NCBI GenBank assembly: GCA_963787645.1 | Contig: CAWBDS010000009.1 | Span: 310,001 to 374,000 of the forward strand | DNA from: Palsa-504 sp963787645 | GTDB taxonomy: Bacteria; Actinomycetota; Actinomycetes; Streptosporangiales; Streptosporangiaceae | DNA length: 64,000 nt | Reading direction: 5' to 3' | In this document: positions 52,103-61,310 of the stretch, piece after piece | Numbering within the stretch: the first letter of the stretch is position 1 | Layout of the letters: each line of letters starts with the position of its first letter | The notes under the pieces: model-generated | Seen by the model: the letters and a program-made list of their open reading frames with translations, nothing else | What the model was told of the DNA's origin: nothing | The model's database searches: none | Program-made: the position numbers and the translations under genes

Positions 52103-53455
52103 CTAGCGCGATCCGCGCAGCGGCACCGAGCTTGAACTCGCGGCGAGTCGGGAGCGCCGGCCCGCCGCGTGCCGTCCGCCCGGTGGCGACACATGGCGCC
52201 ACCGCAGGGTCAGGACGAAGGCCACCACCGCACCAATCCCGCCGCTGATCGCGATGACCGCCGCCGGAGTGACCAGCTCCGCAGCGGCCCCGGCCGCCAC
52301 GAAGGCCGCCCCTTGGCCCACGATGACGCCCATGCTGGCGATGCCGAAGGCCTGCGCCCGCCGTTCGTTCGGGACCCGGACCACGAATGCGGTGTTGGCC
52401 GCGATCTGGTACACGCCGAACACGGCCGACAGCGAGAAGACCGCCAATGACGCGGCAAGACCCGGGTGGAGGATGGTCAGGACCAGCGATCCGCAGGTGA
52501 GCACGGCCAGCGGGCCCATCCAGTTGATCCGCTGACGGGGCCGGACGAACCGGGTGAACAGCGGAATCGCGATCGTGGTGGACAGCGCCGTCGAGGCGAG
52601 CACCAGACCGGTGGCGATCGACCCTCCCCCGAGCCTGGCCGCGTACGGAGCCGCGATCCCGTCCGGGATCGTGTAGAAGACCACCAGCCAGCCGAACAGC
52701 AGCAGGGTGCTCAGCGCCTGATCCCCGAACACCAGCCGGAAGCCGTCCCGCATGCGGGCCAGCGGCGATCCCTGGACCGATTCGGGCTGGGCCGCCGCCG
52801 GGCGGACCCGGGTGCCGAACGCTATTAACAAGCCCGACAGCACGAACGTGGCGGCGTCGACGGCCAGCGAGCGCCGCACGCCGATGAACGCCACCGCCAC
52901 TCCCCCGCCCGCCGCGCCGAGCACCTGAGCGGCCAGGTAGGTGGTCTGCAGCACCGCCGACCCGAGCACGTAACGCTCGCCGCTCAAGATGTCCGGGGTG
53001 ATCGAGGCGCGCGCCGATTCGAACGGCGGGGCGAACATGGTGGCCAGGAACAGCAGGGCGACCAGGGCCACCACCGGGACGCGCGGGATGATCATGGCCG
53101 CGACCAGGATCGCGCGGGCCGCGTCGCAGAACACCATCACCGAGCGCCGCGGGCGCCGGTCGGCCACGTCGGCCAGGAACAGGCCGCCAATCACCCAGGG
53201 CAGGTAGCCGGCCGCGTAGACCAGCGCCGCGAGCAGCGGCGAGTGGGTACGGCCCCAGATCAGCAGGGTGAGGGCGACCAGCGCCAGCCGGTCGCCCGCG
53301 GTGGACAGCACTACCGAGGACCACAGGACCCGGAACTCGCGCACCGCGAACACGTCGCGGAACGTGGCGCGCGGCGGCACAGCGCCTTTCACTGTGGCCC
53401 TTCCGTCCAGGTCTGTTCGGCGGGCGGTCCTCGTGGCTACCTTCGTCATCATCAC
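52103..53455 (-). CDS. MFS transporter (MFS_3-type exporter)
   Basis: 450 residues, about 12 helices. FRDVFAVREFRVLWSSVVLS and STAGDRLALVALTLLIWGRT open the transporter; motif-A-like VADRRPRRSVMVFCD; C-terminal basic/Ser-rich tail. Three candidate starts in a row (GTG-ATG-ATG from 53455). No regulator adjacent. Substrate unknown. Confidence 0.9.
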   Translation of the reverse strand: MMMTKVATRTARRTDLDGRATVKGAVPPRATFRDVFAVREFRVLWSSVVLSTAGDRLALVALTLLIWGRTHSPLLAALVYAAGYLPWVIGGLFLADVADRRPRRSVMVFCDAARAILVAAMIIPRVPVVALVALLFLATMFAPPFESARASITPDILSGERYVLGSAVLQTTYLAAQVLGAAGGGVAVAFIGVRRSLAVDAATFVLSGLLIAFGTRVRPAAAQPESVQGSPLARMRDGFRLVFGDQALSTLLLFGWLVVFYTIPDGIAAPYAARLGGGSIATGLVLASTALSTTIAIPLFTRFVRPRQRINWMGPLAVLTCGSLVLTILHPGLAASLAVFSLSAVFGVYQIAANTAFVVRVPNERRAQAFGIASMGVIVGQGAAFVAAGAAAELVTPAAVIAISGGIGAVVAFVLTLRWRHVSPPGGRHAAGRRSRLAASSSSVPLRGSR

Positions 53456-53759
53456 CTAGCGATGGCGTAAATCGCAACAAGTGGTATGGAATCGGGCGCG
53501 GCGAACGGCCGACGCTGACGAGCGGTGCTGACGAGCCGTGCTGACCGAGCGGGCCGCGGACGGGCCAGGCCGGGGTTGCCTAGAGTAGGAACGCCGACCG
53601 GTAATTCACACATTTGCAGAGCTGGTCCACGATCATCACGAAATTGCGGGAAATGGCAGATATCGAGAGGCCGGCCAGAAATCCGGCCGCCGGCCGGGGC
53701 TGGTATACCTGAGCAAAAGCCATATTTCGGACAGCCATATTCCGGTTAGGGGAGGCAAG
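53456..53759. other. Intergenic region between divergent genes
   Basis: 304 bp with no recognised gene. Contains AT-richer bases around 53690–53750, probably the promoter of the next gene, and its ribosome site GGGGAGG (53749–53755). Confidence 0.5.
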
Positions 53760-55038
53760 GTGACGGATCCGGTACCGCCCGCGGTCGCGGAACGGCTGGC
53801 GGCGCTGCGGGAGCGGCCGATCGAGGTGACCGAGAAGGGGTTCGGGTCGCTGCGGGGCCAGGCCAGCGTGGCCAGCCTGGCCGCCGCCCGGCCGGCGCTG
53901 ACCGACGCGGGCGTGGTCTTCCCGCTGCTGACCCTGCGGCACGGCGCGCTGGAGCACAACCTGGCCTCGATGGCCGCCTACTGCGCCCGGGCCGGTGTCG
54001 CGCTGGCCCCGCACGGCAAGACGGCCATGTCTCCCGAGCTGGCCGCACGCCAGCTGGCCCACGGCGCGTGGGGTATCACGGTGGCCACCATCGGGCAGCT
54101 GATGACGTACCGGGCGTTCGGCTTCGGGCGGTTGCTGCTGGCCAACGAGCTGACCGACGCCGAAGGGTATCGCCTGGCTGGCCGGCGAGCTGGCCGCCGA
54201 CCCGAGCTTCGAGGCGTACTGCTACGTGGACAGCGCGGCGGGCGTGGCCCTGCTCGACCGGGTCCTGCGCCGGCACCCGGCCGGGCGCCCGCTGCCGGTG
54301 CTGGTGGAGATCGGCCACGCCGACGGGCGCACCGGCTGCCGGACCGATGAGCAAGCGCTCGCGGTGGCCAAGGCGGCCCAGGACAGCGGGACGCTGACGG
54401 TCGCGGGCGTAGCGGGCTTTGAGGGCAGCATCCACGCCAGCAGCGATGGCCAGACGCTGAGCGAGGTGGCCGCGTTCTGCCGCCGGCTCCGGGGGCTGGC
54501 CGATGAGCTGGGCGAGGCGGCCGGGCCGCGCATCGTCACGGCGGGCGGCAGCGCGCACTTCGACGTGGTCACCCGTGAGCTGACCGCGCCCGGCCGCACC
54601 CCGGTCCAGGTCATCCTGCGCAGCGGGGCTTACCTGTTCCAGGACCACGGGCTCTACAGCCGGGTCAGCCCGGCCGCGCGGGGTGCCGTGGGCGCGCCCG
54701 CGCTGCGGCCCGCGATCGAGGTGTGGGCCCAGGTCCTGTCGCGGCCCGAGCCGGGCCTGGCCCTGCTGGGCGCGGGACGGCGGGACGTGGGCTCCGACAG
54801 CGGCCTGCCGGTGCCGCTGCGGGTCATCGGCCGGGAGGCCAGCACGGCGGACTGGACCGTCACCCAGCTCAACGACCAGCACGCTTTCCTGCGGCTGGAG
54901 CCAGACGCCGAGCTCGAGCCGGGTGAACTGGTGGGCCTGGGCATTTCGCATCCGTGCACCACGCTCGACAAGTGGCGGGTGCTGGTGGTGCTGAACGAGG
55001 ACGATCTGGTGATCGATATCGCGCACGCCTTTTTCTAG
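53760..55038 (+). pseudogene. D-threonine aldolase / D-serine dehydratase-like PLP enzyme gene with one frameshift
   Basis: Alanine-racemase-type barrel followed by the D-Ser dehydratase-like metal domain. PLP lysine in APHGKTAMSPEL (Lys87). C-terminal zinc-type residues in NDQHAFL and SHPCTTLDKW. An extra base near 54173 shifts the frame after TDAEGYR; the second part resumes as WLAGELAADPSFEAYCYVDS. Total 1279 bp, one more than a multiple of three. Without the break it would be about 425 residues, a normal length. GTG 53760 has GGGGAGG upstream. Could be a single consensus error. Confidence 0.85.
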
Positions 55039-55195
55039 GGATGGCTTTCGGGGGTGTATCAAGACGCGGTCACGGCGGTCCGTTCGGTAATAAATAATTC
55101 TTTCCGAACGGGCCGTGGTGCATGGGCCGGCACGGAAGAATTCGCCCCAGGGGGTGGATGGGCTCCCCGCGTACCTAGCTGAGCGGAGCTTGATA

Positions 55196-57021
55196 ATGCC
55201 GGACGAATCTGGATCTTTGGTGCAACTGGCGGGCAGTGAACGCGCGTCGCTGCCCGATGTCACCGATACCGCGCCGCTGGATATGCGGGAGCGGGCCGAG
55301 ATCACGATCGTGCTGCGGCGGCGGGCCGAGCTGCCCGCCGAGATCGTGGAGGGGCCCACCGTGCTGAGCGCCGCCGAGCTGGGCGACGGGTACGGCGCCG
55401 ATCCGGCCGACGTGGACCTGGTCCGCCAGGAACTGGGCAGCCGCGGCCTGGAGGTCACCGCCGTGCACGCGGTCACCCGCCGGGTCCTGGTGGCGGGTTC
55501 GCTGGGCGACCTGTCGGCGGCCTTCGGCACCACGTTGCGGCAAGTCAGCAGCCCGGATCCGGGCGGGCGAGGCCGGGTCACCCACCGCTACCGGGAGGGG
55601 GCGCTGTACATCCCGGCCGCGCTGGACGGGGTGGTGACGGCGGTGCTCGGGCTGGACACCCGGCCGCAGGCCCAGCCGCACTTCCGGGTCGGGGACGACG
55701 GGGGCTCGGGCTCTGGCTCGGGCGGGCCGGCGCCGGGGCGGCCGCCCAGGGCACCACGTACCCGCCGAACCAGGTGGCGGAGATCTACAACTTCCCGGCT
55801 AATACCACCGGGGCGGGCCAGACCGTCGCGGTCATCGAGCTGGGCGGCGGGTTCACCGCCAGCGACCTGGACGCGTACTTCGGCAGCCTGGGCATCGCCG
55901 TCCCGTCGGTCACCGCGGCCAGCGTGGACGGCGCGGAAAACAACCCCGGGGACACCAGCGGGGCCTCGGTGGAGGTCAACCTGGACATCGACGTGATCGG
56001 GGCGGCCGCGCCGGGCGCGGCGCAGGTGGTGTACTTCGCGCCGAACAACGGCGACCAGGGCTTCGTCGACGCGATCTCGGCCGCCGCCGAAGCCACCCCG
56101 GCACCGATCGCGATCTCGATCAGCTGGGGCCAGTCCGAGGATTCCTGGACCGCTCAGGGGCTGACCGCCATGAACCAGGCCATGTCGGACGCGGCGGCGC
56201 TGGGCATCACCGTGCTCGCGGCCGCCGGTGACAACGGCTCCTCGGACGGGGTCACCGACGGGCAGGTGCACGTCGACTTCCCCGCGTCCAGCCCGTACGC
56301 GCTGGCCTGCGGCGGGACCAAGCTGCTCGGCGACGCGGCCACCGCCACGATCAGCTCGGAGGTGGTCTGGAACGAGCTGGCCTCCGGCGAGGGAGCGGGC
56401 GGCGGCGGGGTCAGCGACCAGTTCCCGCTGCCCTCCTGGCAGGCCAACGCCGGGGTCGGCGCGCGGGCGACCTCGCAGCCGGGGACCACCGCGGCGGCCG
56501 GGTCCGCTGCGGGCGCCGACGAGGCCGCGGAGGCTAGCGATCTGGCGGACGAGCACCACCGCAAGCATCGCGGGGGCAGCGGGTCCGGGAGCGGTTCTGG
56601 GTCCGGATCTGGGAGCGGGTCCGGGGCTGGGTCCGGGGCTGGTTCCGGCGCTGGGTCCGGGGCGCCGCCGGTCGGGTCCGGGGCGGGCGGGCGCGGGGTG
56701 CCCGACGTGGCGGGCAACGCCGACCCGGTGACCGGATACCAGATGTACCAGGGCGGCAAGGCCCAGGTGGTCGGCGGCACCAGCGCGGTCGCGCCGCTGT
56801 GGGCGGCGCTCGTCGCCCGGCTCGCGCAGGCCACCGGCAAGCGGTTCGGGCTGATCCAGCCGCTGCTGTACGCGGGCGTGTCACCCGGGGTGGACGCGGC
56901 CGGCTTCCACGACATCACCAGCGGCAACAACGGCGCCTACGCCGCCGGACCGGGCTGGGACGCCTGCACCGGCCTCGGATCCCCGGACGGCACCGCGCTG
57001 CTGACCCGCCTGCAGGGCTGA
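55196..57021 (+). pseudogene. Sedolisin (S53, kumamolisin-like) peptidase gene with one frame break
   Basis: ATG 55196 (GGAG upstream). Pro-domain (to about 55690: RAEITIVLRRRAELPAEIV, HRYREGALYIPAAL) and catalytic domain: Glu/Asp pair in VEVNLDID (about 55970), oxyanion Asp in AAAGDNGSSDG (about 56225), Ser in VGGTSAVAPLW (about 56785). No classical signal peptide. The frame changes at about 55700–55740 in a Gly-Ser-coding tract between pro-domain and catalytic domain. A second low-complexity insertion interrupts the catalytic domain. Sedolisins are acid-active secreted peptidases. Total length is not divisible by three. Confidence 0.85.
56570..56670 (+). repeat. Gly-Ser-rich tandem repeat inside the sedolisin catalytic domain
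   Basis: Hexameric GGGTCC/GGGAGC-type units encode alternating GS and GSGA. They follow an acidic/His-rich stretch (EASDLADEHHRKH) and precede GRGVPDVAGNADP, so about 75 residues are inserted in a surface loop. Confidence 0.9.
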
Positions 57022-57045
57022 TCGCTAGGGCAGCACCTGCTCCAG

Positions 57046-57080
57046 ACCGGGGGCCCAGTTCGCCTGGGTCCCCGGTTTTC
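57046..57080 (+). terminator. Rho-independent terminator after the sedolisin gene
   Basis: 13-bp stem with one G·U pair (57046–57058 and 57064–57076), 5-nt loop, followed by TTTTC. Starts 24 bp after the stop. Confidence 0.88.
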
Positions 57081-57083
57081 TGC

Positions 57084-57112
57084 TTGACACCACCAAATGG
57101 GTGACACATACT
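57084..57112 (+). promoter_or_regulatory. Sigma-70-type promoter of the MFS–TetR operon
   Basis: TTGACA (57084–57089), 17-bp spacer, CATACT (57107–57112). TGACAC is repeated at 57085 and 57102 and TGACAG follows at 57115, possibly half-sites for the TetR regulator encoded downstream. Confidence 0.65.
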
Positions 57113-57161
57113 TTTGACAGTGACTTCCATTAGGCGCCGCTGCCGAAGGGATGCGACTTTC

Positions 57162-58820
57162 ATGGCAGACAACTCCGCCCGCAAGTGGTGGGCCCTGGTC
57201 GCGATCGCGGCCAGCGTGCTGGTGGTCGGGCTGGACCTGACCGTCCTCAACCTGGCCCTGCCCACGATCGCCACTGATCTGCACGCCTCGAACAGCGACC
57301 TGCAGTGGATCTCGGACGCGTACAGCCTGGTGCTGGCGGCGGCCATGCTGCCCGCGGGCCTGCTCGGGGACCGGCTCGGGCGCAAGAAGGTGCTGCTGGT
57401 CGCGCTCGTCTTGTTCGGGGCGAGTTCGGCGGCCTGCGCCTACGCCTCCGGGGTGGGCGAACTGATCGCGGCCCGGGCGGTGCTCGGCATCGGGGCCGCG
57501 GCGATCTTCCCGCTGTCCCTGGCGGTCATCCCGGTGCTGTTCGCGCCCGAGGAGCGGCAGAAGGCGATCGCCCTGATGGCGTCGGCGACCTTCATCAGCT
57601 TCCCGATCGGCCCGATCGTGGGCGGCTACCTGCTCGATCACTTCTGGTGGGGCTCGGTCTTCCTGATCAACGTGCCGGTGGTGGTGCTGGCCCTGATCGC
57701 GGTCATCGTGCTGCTGCCCGAATCGCGTAGCGCGCAGCGGCCCTCGGTGGACGTGCTGGGCGTGATCTTGTCCAGCGCGGGGCTGGCCGGCCTGACCTAC
57801 GGCTTCATCCAGGCCGACCAGGACGGCTGGACCAACGCGACGGCGCTGGGCACCATCGCCGCCGGGGTCGTGCTGCTGGCCTTGTTCGTGGCCTGGGAGC
57901 GCAGGCTCACCGCGCGCGACTCGGGCGACGTGCGCCGGGTCCGGCCGCTGATCGAGCTGCGGCTGTTCCGGTCGGCGGGCTTCACCTGGGGCACGACGCT
58001 GGCCACCCTGGTCTCGTTCGCGATGTTCGGCATCTTCTACGCGATGCCGCAGTACTTCCAGGAAGTGCAGGGCGCCAACGCGATGGGCAGCGGGCTGCGG
58101 CTGCTGCCGCTGATCGGCGGCCTGGTGGTGGGCATGATCAGCAGCACGCGGCTGGCGTCGCCGCGGCGTTCGGCCGGTCAGGTGCGCGCGCCGCTGGCTA
58201 GCGTGAAGGCGCTGGTGGCGGTGGGCTTCGTGGTCATGACCGCGGCGCTCGTGCTCGGTACCACGACCACGGCGGCCAGCGGGACCGGCTTCGCGGCGGC
58301 GTGGCTGGCGGCGTTCGGGGCCGGGCTGGGGCTGGCCATGCCGCAGACGATGAACGCGGCCCTGTCCGCCCTGTCCGCCGAGCGCAGCGGCTCGGGCTCG
58401 GCGCTAATCTCCGCGCTGCGGCAGGTCGGGGCGACCATCGGGGTGGCGGTGCTGGGCACCGTGCTCGGCACGGTCTACCGCGGGCACCTTGCTCTCCAGG
58501 GCCTGCCCGCGGCGGCCGCGGCCCAGGCCAAGGCCAGCGTGGTGGGCGGGGTGGGGGTGGCGCACGCGCTCGGATCGGCCACCTTGCTGCACTCGGCCCG
58601 GACCGCGTTCGTCTCCGGCCTGGACACCATGCTGTGGATCTGCGGGGGCATCGCGGTGGTCAGCGCCATCTTGGCGCTCATCTTCCTGCCGCGCCGTGCC
58701 GACGGGCTTGCTCGGGACGGCGCGGTGGCGGTGGCCGCCGCTTCCGGTGCTCCCAGCGCTCCCGGTGCTCCCGGTGCTCCCGGTGAAAGCGGCCTGGAGC
58801 GGGCACAATTGGAAGTGTGA
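57162..58820 (+). CDS. MFS drug exporter, DHA2 (EmrB/QacA) type
   Basis: 552 residues from ATG 57162 (GAAGGG upstream). Helix 1 has VVGLDLTVLNLALPTIATDL, motif A GLLGDRLGRKKVLL, about 14 helices. The cytoplasmic C-terminus has an Ala/Pro/Gly repeat (GAPGAPGAPG from a 9-bp unit). The stop overlaps the start of a TetR gene, which presumably represses the operon. Substrate unknown. Confidence 0.94.
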   Translation: MADNSARKWWALVAIAASVLVVGLDLTVLNLALPTIATDLHASNSDLQWISDAYSLVLAAAMLPAGLLGDRLGRKKVLLVALVLFGASSAACAYASGVGELIAARAVLGIGAAAIFPLSLAVIPVLFAPEERQKAIALMASATFISFPIGPIVGGYLLDHFWWGSVFLINVPVVVLALIAVIVLLPESRSAQRPSVDVLGVILSSAGLAGLTYGFIQADQDGWTNATALGTIAAGVVLLALFVAWERRLTARDSGDVRRVRPLIELRLFRSAGFTWGTTLATLVSFAMFGIFYAMPQYFQEVQGANAMGSGLRLLPLIGGLVVGMISSTRLASPRRSAGQVRAPLASVKALVAVGFVVMTAALVLGTTTTAASGTGFAAAWLAAFGAGLGLAMPQTMNAALSALSAERSGSGSALISALRQVGATIGVAVLGTVLGTVYRGHLALQGLPAAAAAQAKASVVGGVGVAHALGSATLLHSARTAFVSGLDTMLWICGGIAVVSAILALIFLPRRADGLARDGAVAVAAASGAPSAPGAPGAPGESGLERAQLEV

Positions 58821-59431
58821 TGAACATGCTCGACTCGGGCCAGGCCGGCTTGCGTGAGCGGAAGAAGGCCAGGACGCGTGCTTCGCTGCGGGAGCACGCG
58901 CTCCGGCTGTTCCGTGAGCAGGGCTATCAGGCCACCACCGTGGAGCAGATCGCCGCGGCGGCGGAGGTATCGCCGAGCACGTTCTTCCGGTACTTCCCGA
59001 CCAAGGAAGACCTGGTCCTGCAGGACGACATGGACACCCGGATGATCGAGGCGTTCGGGCAGCAGCCGCCCGGGCTGAGCCCGATCGCCGCGGTCCGCGC
59101 GGCCACCCGGCAGGTGCTCAGCTCCTACGCCGGCACCGAACTGGACGTCATCCGCGAGACCACCAGGCTGACCATGACCGTGCCGGAGATCCGGGCCCGG
59201 GCCATGGACGAGTTCGCCCGGACGATCACCGTGGTGGCCGACGCGGTGGGCAAACGGGCCGGGCGGGCGCCGGACGACCTGGCCGTGCGGGCCGTGGCGG
59301 GCGCGATCATCGGCGTGATCATGTCGGTCACCATGCCGTGGGCGGACTGGCCCGAGGACCGCAGCTTCGAGGACATGTTCTCGCGCATCGACCAGGCGCT
59401 GGGCCTGCTAGAAGCGGGCCTGCCGCTGTAG
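58820..59431 (+). CDS. TetR-family transcriptional regulator
   Basis: 203 residues. Helix-turn-helix in residues about 12–60 (ARTRASLREHALRLFREQGY, TVEQIAAAAEVSPSTFFRYF, PTKEDLVL), C-terminal ligand domain of the actinomycete MftR-like type. ATG 58820 overlaps the exporter TGA; GGAAG lies just upstream. Likely repressor of the exporter it follows. Confidence 0.94.
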   Translation: MNMLDSGQAGLRERKKARTRASLREHALRLFREQGYQATTVEQIAAAAEVSPSTFFRYFPTKEDLVLQDDMDTRMIEAFGQQPPGLSPIAAVRAATRQVLSSYAGTELDVIRETTRLTMTVPEIRARAMDEFARTITVVADAVGKRAGRAPDDLAVRAVAGAIIGVIMSVTMPWADWPEDRSFEDMFSRIDQALGLLEAGLPL

Positions 59432-59524
59432 CACTTGTGGCGTTTGTGGCGCGTGCGGCGTTTGTGGCGCTGGTGACGCGTGCGGCGTTGGCTGCTGCGC
59501 CACGGCCGACCGGATGCGGGTGGC

Positions 59525-59549
59525 CCAACCTATGGCTGTGGCAACCTAA
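59525..59549 (+). repeat. Dispersed hairpin repeat, first half
   Basis: Matches 24 of 25 bases of the minus-strand sequence 35752–35728. The second half does not follow directly but begins 440 bp downstream. Confidence 0.85.
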
Positions 59550-59720
59550 CGTCTCTTCCGGGCGGGCTCCCGCATTTGTCAGCGTCCGTCGTGGCCGCGA
59601 CGGGCATGATGCCCGGTCTGCCCGGTCTGCCGGTCTGTGCGGCGCCGTCCGGGGTCTGCCGCGGCAGTTCTGCCCGCGGGTGAAGCCTGCGTTCCCAAAG
59701 CCCACTCGCCCCTATAACAT

Positions 59721-59810
59721 CACTTTCGGGGAGGATCCGGGTTCCCGGGAGTATTTGGTGCATCCGGGTGCACCGGATCCTCCCGCAAGCCTGGATCCTC
59801 CCCGAAAATG
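59721..59810. repeat. Nested imperfect palindrome of about 85 bp
   Basis: TTTCGGGGAGGATCC (59724–59738) is mirrored by GGATCCTCCCCGAAA (59792–59806) and the arms continue imperfectly inward; GGTGCA/TGCACC (59758–59773) form an inner hairpin. Confidence 0.85.
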
Positions 59811-59989
59811 GTGCCGGTGATCCTGGGGTGAGCCATGTGGCGGCTGCCGCGAGGTTCAGCCGCGCCGGGGCCGGCCGGCAGTCTCAGTCCCCGGCCGCAC
59901 CGCCGGCCGGGGACCACAGCGAGTAGGTCTCCTCGATCCTCAGCCGACGTGCCAGATGGCCTGGACTGATGCGGGGCTTAGACAACACC

Positions 59990-60027
59990 GCTCTATCCAT
60001 CAGGTTGCAGCGACCATCGGTTCGGGG
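59990..60027 (+). repeat. Dispersed hairpin repeat, second half
   Basis: 33 of 38 bases match the minus-strand sequence 35725–35688. It lies 22 bp past the stop of the DinB-like gene. Confidence 0.85.
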
Positions 60028-60049
60028 AGGGGTGGAGCCGATGATGCGC

Positions 60050-60642
60050 TTAGCGGCCGGTGGCGCCGTCGGCCATTTCGCGGAGGATGTCGAGGTGGCC
60101 GTTGTGGCGGGCGGTTTCCTCGATCAGGTGGAACAGGATCCAGCGGAGCGTGACCGGATCGTCGCGCCAGGACAGAGGGCCCCGGGACGGGGTATCCAGG
60201 TCCAGCGGGGCCACGAGGTCGTCGAGCTGCCGGCAGCTGGCCCGGTACTCGGCCAGCAGCCGGGCCAGCGGGATGTCCAGCCCGACGCGCATCTCCGGGT
60301 CGGGGTCGTCGGCGTCCGCCGCGTTGGTCGGCGAGCGGCTCGGCTCGCCGAGCAGGACGACCCGGATCCAGTAGTACTCCACCCAGCGCAGATGGCTGAC
60401 CAGGCTGGAGATGTTGGTCAGCGGCGAGCCGGGCAACGGGGCGCGGCGGGCCTGCTCGTCGGTGAGGCCGGACACTTGAGGTGCACGGTGTCACGGACGT
60501 AGTTCAGCATCGTGGTCAGGACGGTCCGCTCGTCCCAGCTCGGCGGGACGTCGTCAGTGCGGGATGACGCGGTGACGGGCGGCGCGGCGGCCGCGGCGCG
60601 GATCAGCTCCTCGGGCAGGACGGCTGGCTGGCCAGGGGTCAT
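60050..60642 (-). pseudogene. DinB/DUF664-family protein gene with one frameshift
   Basis: N-terminal part: SSRTDDVPPSWDERTVLTTM, LNYVRDTVHLK; then, in another frame, SGLTDEQARRAPLPGSPLTN, ISSLVSHLRWVEYYWI and FHLIEETARHNGHLDILREM, the metal-binding His pattern of DinB-like (thiol transferase-like) proteins. The frame break is near 60475. Length not divisible by three. ATG 60642 overlaps the FMN reductase stop (ATGA), so it is the last gene of the operon. Mycothiol-dependent roles are known for some relatives. Confidence 0.82.
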
Positions 60643-61310
60643 GGGCTCCTTCTTATACCCCCGGCGGCCATCCGCATGAGGTCGGTGTTCAGGTCGATGT
60701 CGGTCTGCGGGTCGCCGGCGCTGCCGAATTCGTGCTGGTAGCTGGACCAGGACTGGTCCTTGATGGCGTCGGCGAAGCCGCTTTCCATGAGCAGCACGAG
60801 TTCGAGCACGGCCCGGTCGATCCGAGTGGTCAGGGCCGGGTCGCTCCAGTCTTCCGGGGCGGCGAACAGGGAGGTCGGCGCGGTCATGGTACGCAGGTAG
60901 GCGAACATGGGGCGCATCTGATCGTCGGCGACCAGGGCGTGCCGGGCGGTGCCGGCCGTGGCGGCCAGCACGACCGGCTTGGCGATGAGCAGATCGTTGT
61001 CCAGCACCCCGAAGAACGAGGTGAACAGGCCGCTCGGGCAGGCCTTGTAGACCGGGGTGGCGGCGATGATGCCGTCGGCCTCGCCGAGCGCGGCGATGGC
61101 CTGGCGCAGCTTCGGCGTGACCAGCTGGGAGGTCAGTGCGGTGGAGATGTCGGCGGCGAGCTCGCGCAGTTCGACGACGCTGATCATGGTGGCGTGGCCG
61201 CGGCCGGCCGCGAGGGCCGCGGCACGTTCGGCGGTCTGGTCGGCCAGCAGCCTGGTCGAGGAGGGGTCGCTGGTCCCGGCGCTGACCACGACGAGGTTGA
61301 AGGTGTTCAT
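60639..61310 (-). CDS. NADPH-dependent FMN reductase (CE1759-type, LLM-partnered)
   Basis: 223 residues. Flavodoxin-like: LVVVSAGTSDPSSTRLLADQ (phosphate loop), ADGIIAATPVYKACPSGLFT, FGVLDNDLLIAKPVVLAATA. This matches the reductases encoded beside luciferase-like monooxygenases; it would supply FMNH2 to the enzyme encoded upstream. ATG 61310 overlaps the end of the MarR gene by 4 bp. Confidence 0.9.
   Translation of the reverse strand: MNTFNLVVVSAGTSDPSSTRLLADQTAERAAALAAGRGHATMISVVELRELAADISTALTSQLVTPKLRQAIAALGEADGIIAATPVYKACPSGLFTSFFGVLDNDLLIAKPVVLAATAGTARHALVADDQMRPMFAYLRTMTAPTSLFAAPEDWSDPALTTRIDRAVLELVLLMESGFADAIKDQSWSSYQHEFGSAGDPQTDIDLNTDLMRMAAGGIRRSP

Larger units (their letters stand above)
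59432..60049. other. Repeat-rich intergenic region between TetR and DinB-like genes
   Basis: 618 bp with no credible gene. Contents: imperfect direct repeats of GCGTTTGTGGCG (59439–59495), the 25-bp half of the dispersed hairpin repeat (59525–59549), a nested palindrome (59721–59810) and the 38-bp half of the same dispersed repeat (59990–60027). Confidence 0.75.

Noticed and set aside
59338..59820. 160-codon plus-strand frame after the TetR gene
   Set aside because: Begins inside the TetR gene and runs through repeats and palindromes; no protein-like character.
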